Shown here: positions 6,282 to 6,845 of the stretch, piece by piece
How positions within the stretch are numbered: the first letter of the stretch is position 1
How the letters are laid out: the number at the start of each line of letters is the position of its first letter
NCBI GenBank assembly: GCA_028287415.1
Contig: JAQBPS010000667.1
Coordinates: 1-6,845 of the forward strand
DNA length: 6,845 bases
Origin: Bacillota bacterium
Lineage (GTDB): Bacteria; Bacillota; Sulfobacillia; Symbiobacteriales; Symbiobacteriaceae
Direction: 5' to 3'
Notes under the pieces: generated by a model
Seen by the model: the letters and a program-made list of their open reading frames with translations, nothing else
Told to the model about the DNA's origin: nothing
Database searches by the model: none
Made by a program: the position numbers and the translations under genes

Positions 6282-6845
6282 CTATCCTGCCAAAAGGTGG
6301 TTCCTGTACTCTACAGGAGCCATCTTTTTTCTTTTCCACTGGTAGCGGTGGCGGTTGTGGTGGTAGATGTACTCGTCAACTACAGCCCTCACCTGGTCCA
6401 GGGAATAGCAGCACGTGAGATCAATTTCGTCCTTCATGTGCCCGAAGAACGATTCGACCGGAGCATTGTCCAGGCAGTTACCCTTCCTCGACATCGACTG
6501 CACAATGCCGCGATCGGCAAGGTGCTTGATATACGCCGGGTGAGTGTAGTGAAAACCCTGGTCGGAGTGTATCAAAACTCCACTCCGCTTGTTGTCACCA
6601 AGCCTGGTGGTGGCCTGTGCGATTACCTCTAGTGAGAGATCCATGCCCAGCGACGCCGACACACGGTGAGCCACGATCTCGCCGGAGGCGATGTCCCTGA
6701 TGACAGAGAGATACGATCGCTGCCCGTTACCGTCGTACAGGTATGTAATATCGGTGCCGAACGCCTTGTAGGGCGTCCCTTGGTGGAATTTGCGTTGAAG
6801 GACATTTGGCGCCGTCCTGTGCTCCTGAGTGGCTTTTGCCATGTG
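6282..6845 (-). CDS. IS3-family orfB transposase (5' partial, DDE integrase core)
   Basis: The visible 187 residues contain the full DD(35)E catalytic core. Counting from the first visible Met (complement of 6840-6842), D31 is in GTDITYL, D94 in HSDQG and E130 in NAPVESFFG, with 35 residues between D94 and E130. The C-terminal MAPVEYRNHLL ending is typical of the IS150 group. The frame stays open past the Met to the window edge (His codon), and orfB proteins are usually about 270-290 residues. So the N-terminal HTH part is cut by the window and not necessarily missing in the genome. OrfB is normally made as a frameshift fusion with OrfA. No internal stop or frameshift is seen, so the visible part appears intact. 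Confidence 0.92.
   Translation of the reverse strand, partial: HMAKATQEHRTAPNVLQRKFHQGTPYKAFGTDITYLYDGNGQRSYLSVIRDIASGEIVAHRVSASLGMDLSLEVIAQATTRLGDNKRSGVLIHSDQGFHYTHPAYIKHLADRGIVQSMSRKGNCLDNAPVESFFGHMKDEIDLTCCYSLDQVRAVVDEYIYHHNRHRYQWKRKKMAPVEYRNHLLAG
6292..6330 (+). terminator. Strong hairpin with T-tract at the IS end
   Basis: GGTGGTTCCTGTA (6296-6308) pairs over 13 positions with TACAGGAGCCATC (6312-6324) around loop CTC, with two G-T wobbles. TTTTTT follows (6325-6330), and AAAA precedes (6292-6295). It lies inside the last codons of the transposase gene. On the plus strand it would stop transcripts arriving from the permease gene. On the minus strand it is followed by only four Ts, so it may be weakly bidirectional. 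Confidence 0.75.

Larger units (their letters stand above)
6238..6845 (-). mobile_element. IS3-family (IS150 group) insertion sequence, right end, partial
   Basis: The element runs from its inverted-repeat end at about 6238 off the right edge. The orfB transposase inside reads toward this end, as in IS3-family elements. The boundary is 30 bases after the permease stop codon. The other end, orfA and the target duplication lie outside the window, so completeness cannot be judged. Confidence 0.8.

Overview
The window looks like chromosomal DNA from a high-GC, spore-forming Firmicute, most like Symbiobacterium or a relative. Three things point this way: a Spo0A-type regulator, a PyrR-type attenuator in front of a uracil permease, and strong AGGAGG-type Shine-Dalgarno sites in GC-rich DNA. 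The organism is inferred from gene content and style only.

Layout. Positions 1-2870 (+) hold the 3' part of a very long secreted or surface protein built from alternating Ig-like modules. It ends in tandem stops and a strong terminator. Convergent to it, 2908-3669 (-) encodes a Spo0A-family response regulator with an excellent C-terminal DNA-binding domain but a receiver that has lost two switch residues. Its upstream region carries a perfect 8-base Spo0A box (TTGTCGAA), a plausible sigma-A promoter and a hairpin covering the ribosome-binding site. Divergent from it, 3786-4793 (+) encodes a DUF1848 protein with a radical-SAM-like CX3CX2C cluster at its C-terminus.

An extended -10 promoter at the end of the DUF1848 gene starts a leader of about 160 bases. 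The leader contains a PyrR-binding loop and an intrinsic terminator, followed by the uracil permease gene (4987-6207, +). This is a standalone pyrimidine-salvage unit that should be switched off by PyrR and UMP made elsewhere on the chromosome. About 30 bases after the permease stop lies the right end of an IS150-group IS3-family element. Its orfB transposase reads back toward the permease (6282 to the window edge, -). A strong hairpin with a T-tract inside the end of the transposase gene faces incoming permease transcripts and probably now serves as their terminator.

No wholly new multi-gene system is evident. The points most worth following up are the Spo0A paralogue with its altered receiver and own 0A box, the uncharacterised DUF1848 gene beside it, and the permease leader, whose terminator stem also contains a ribosome-binding site.
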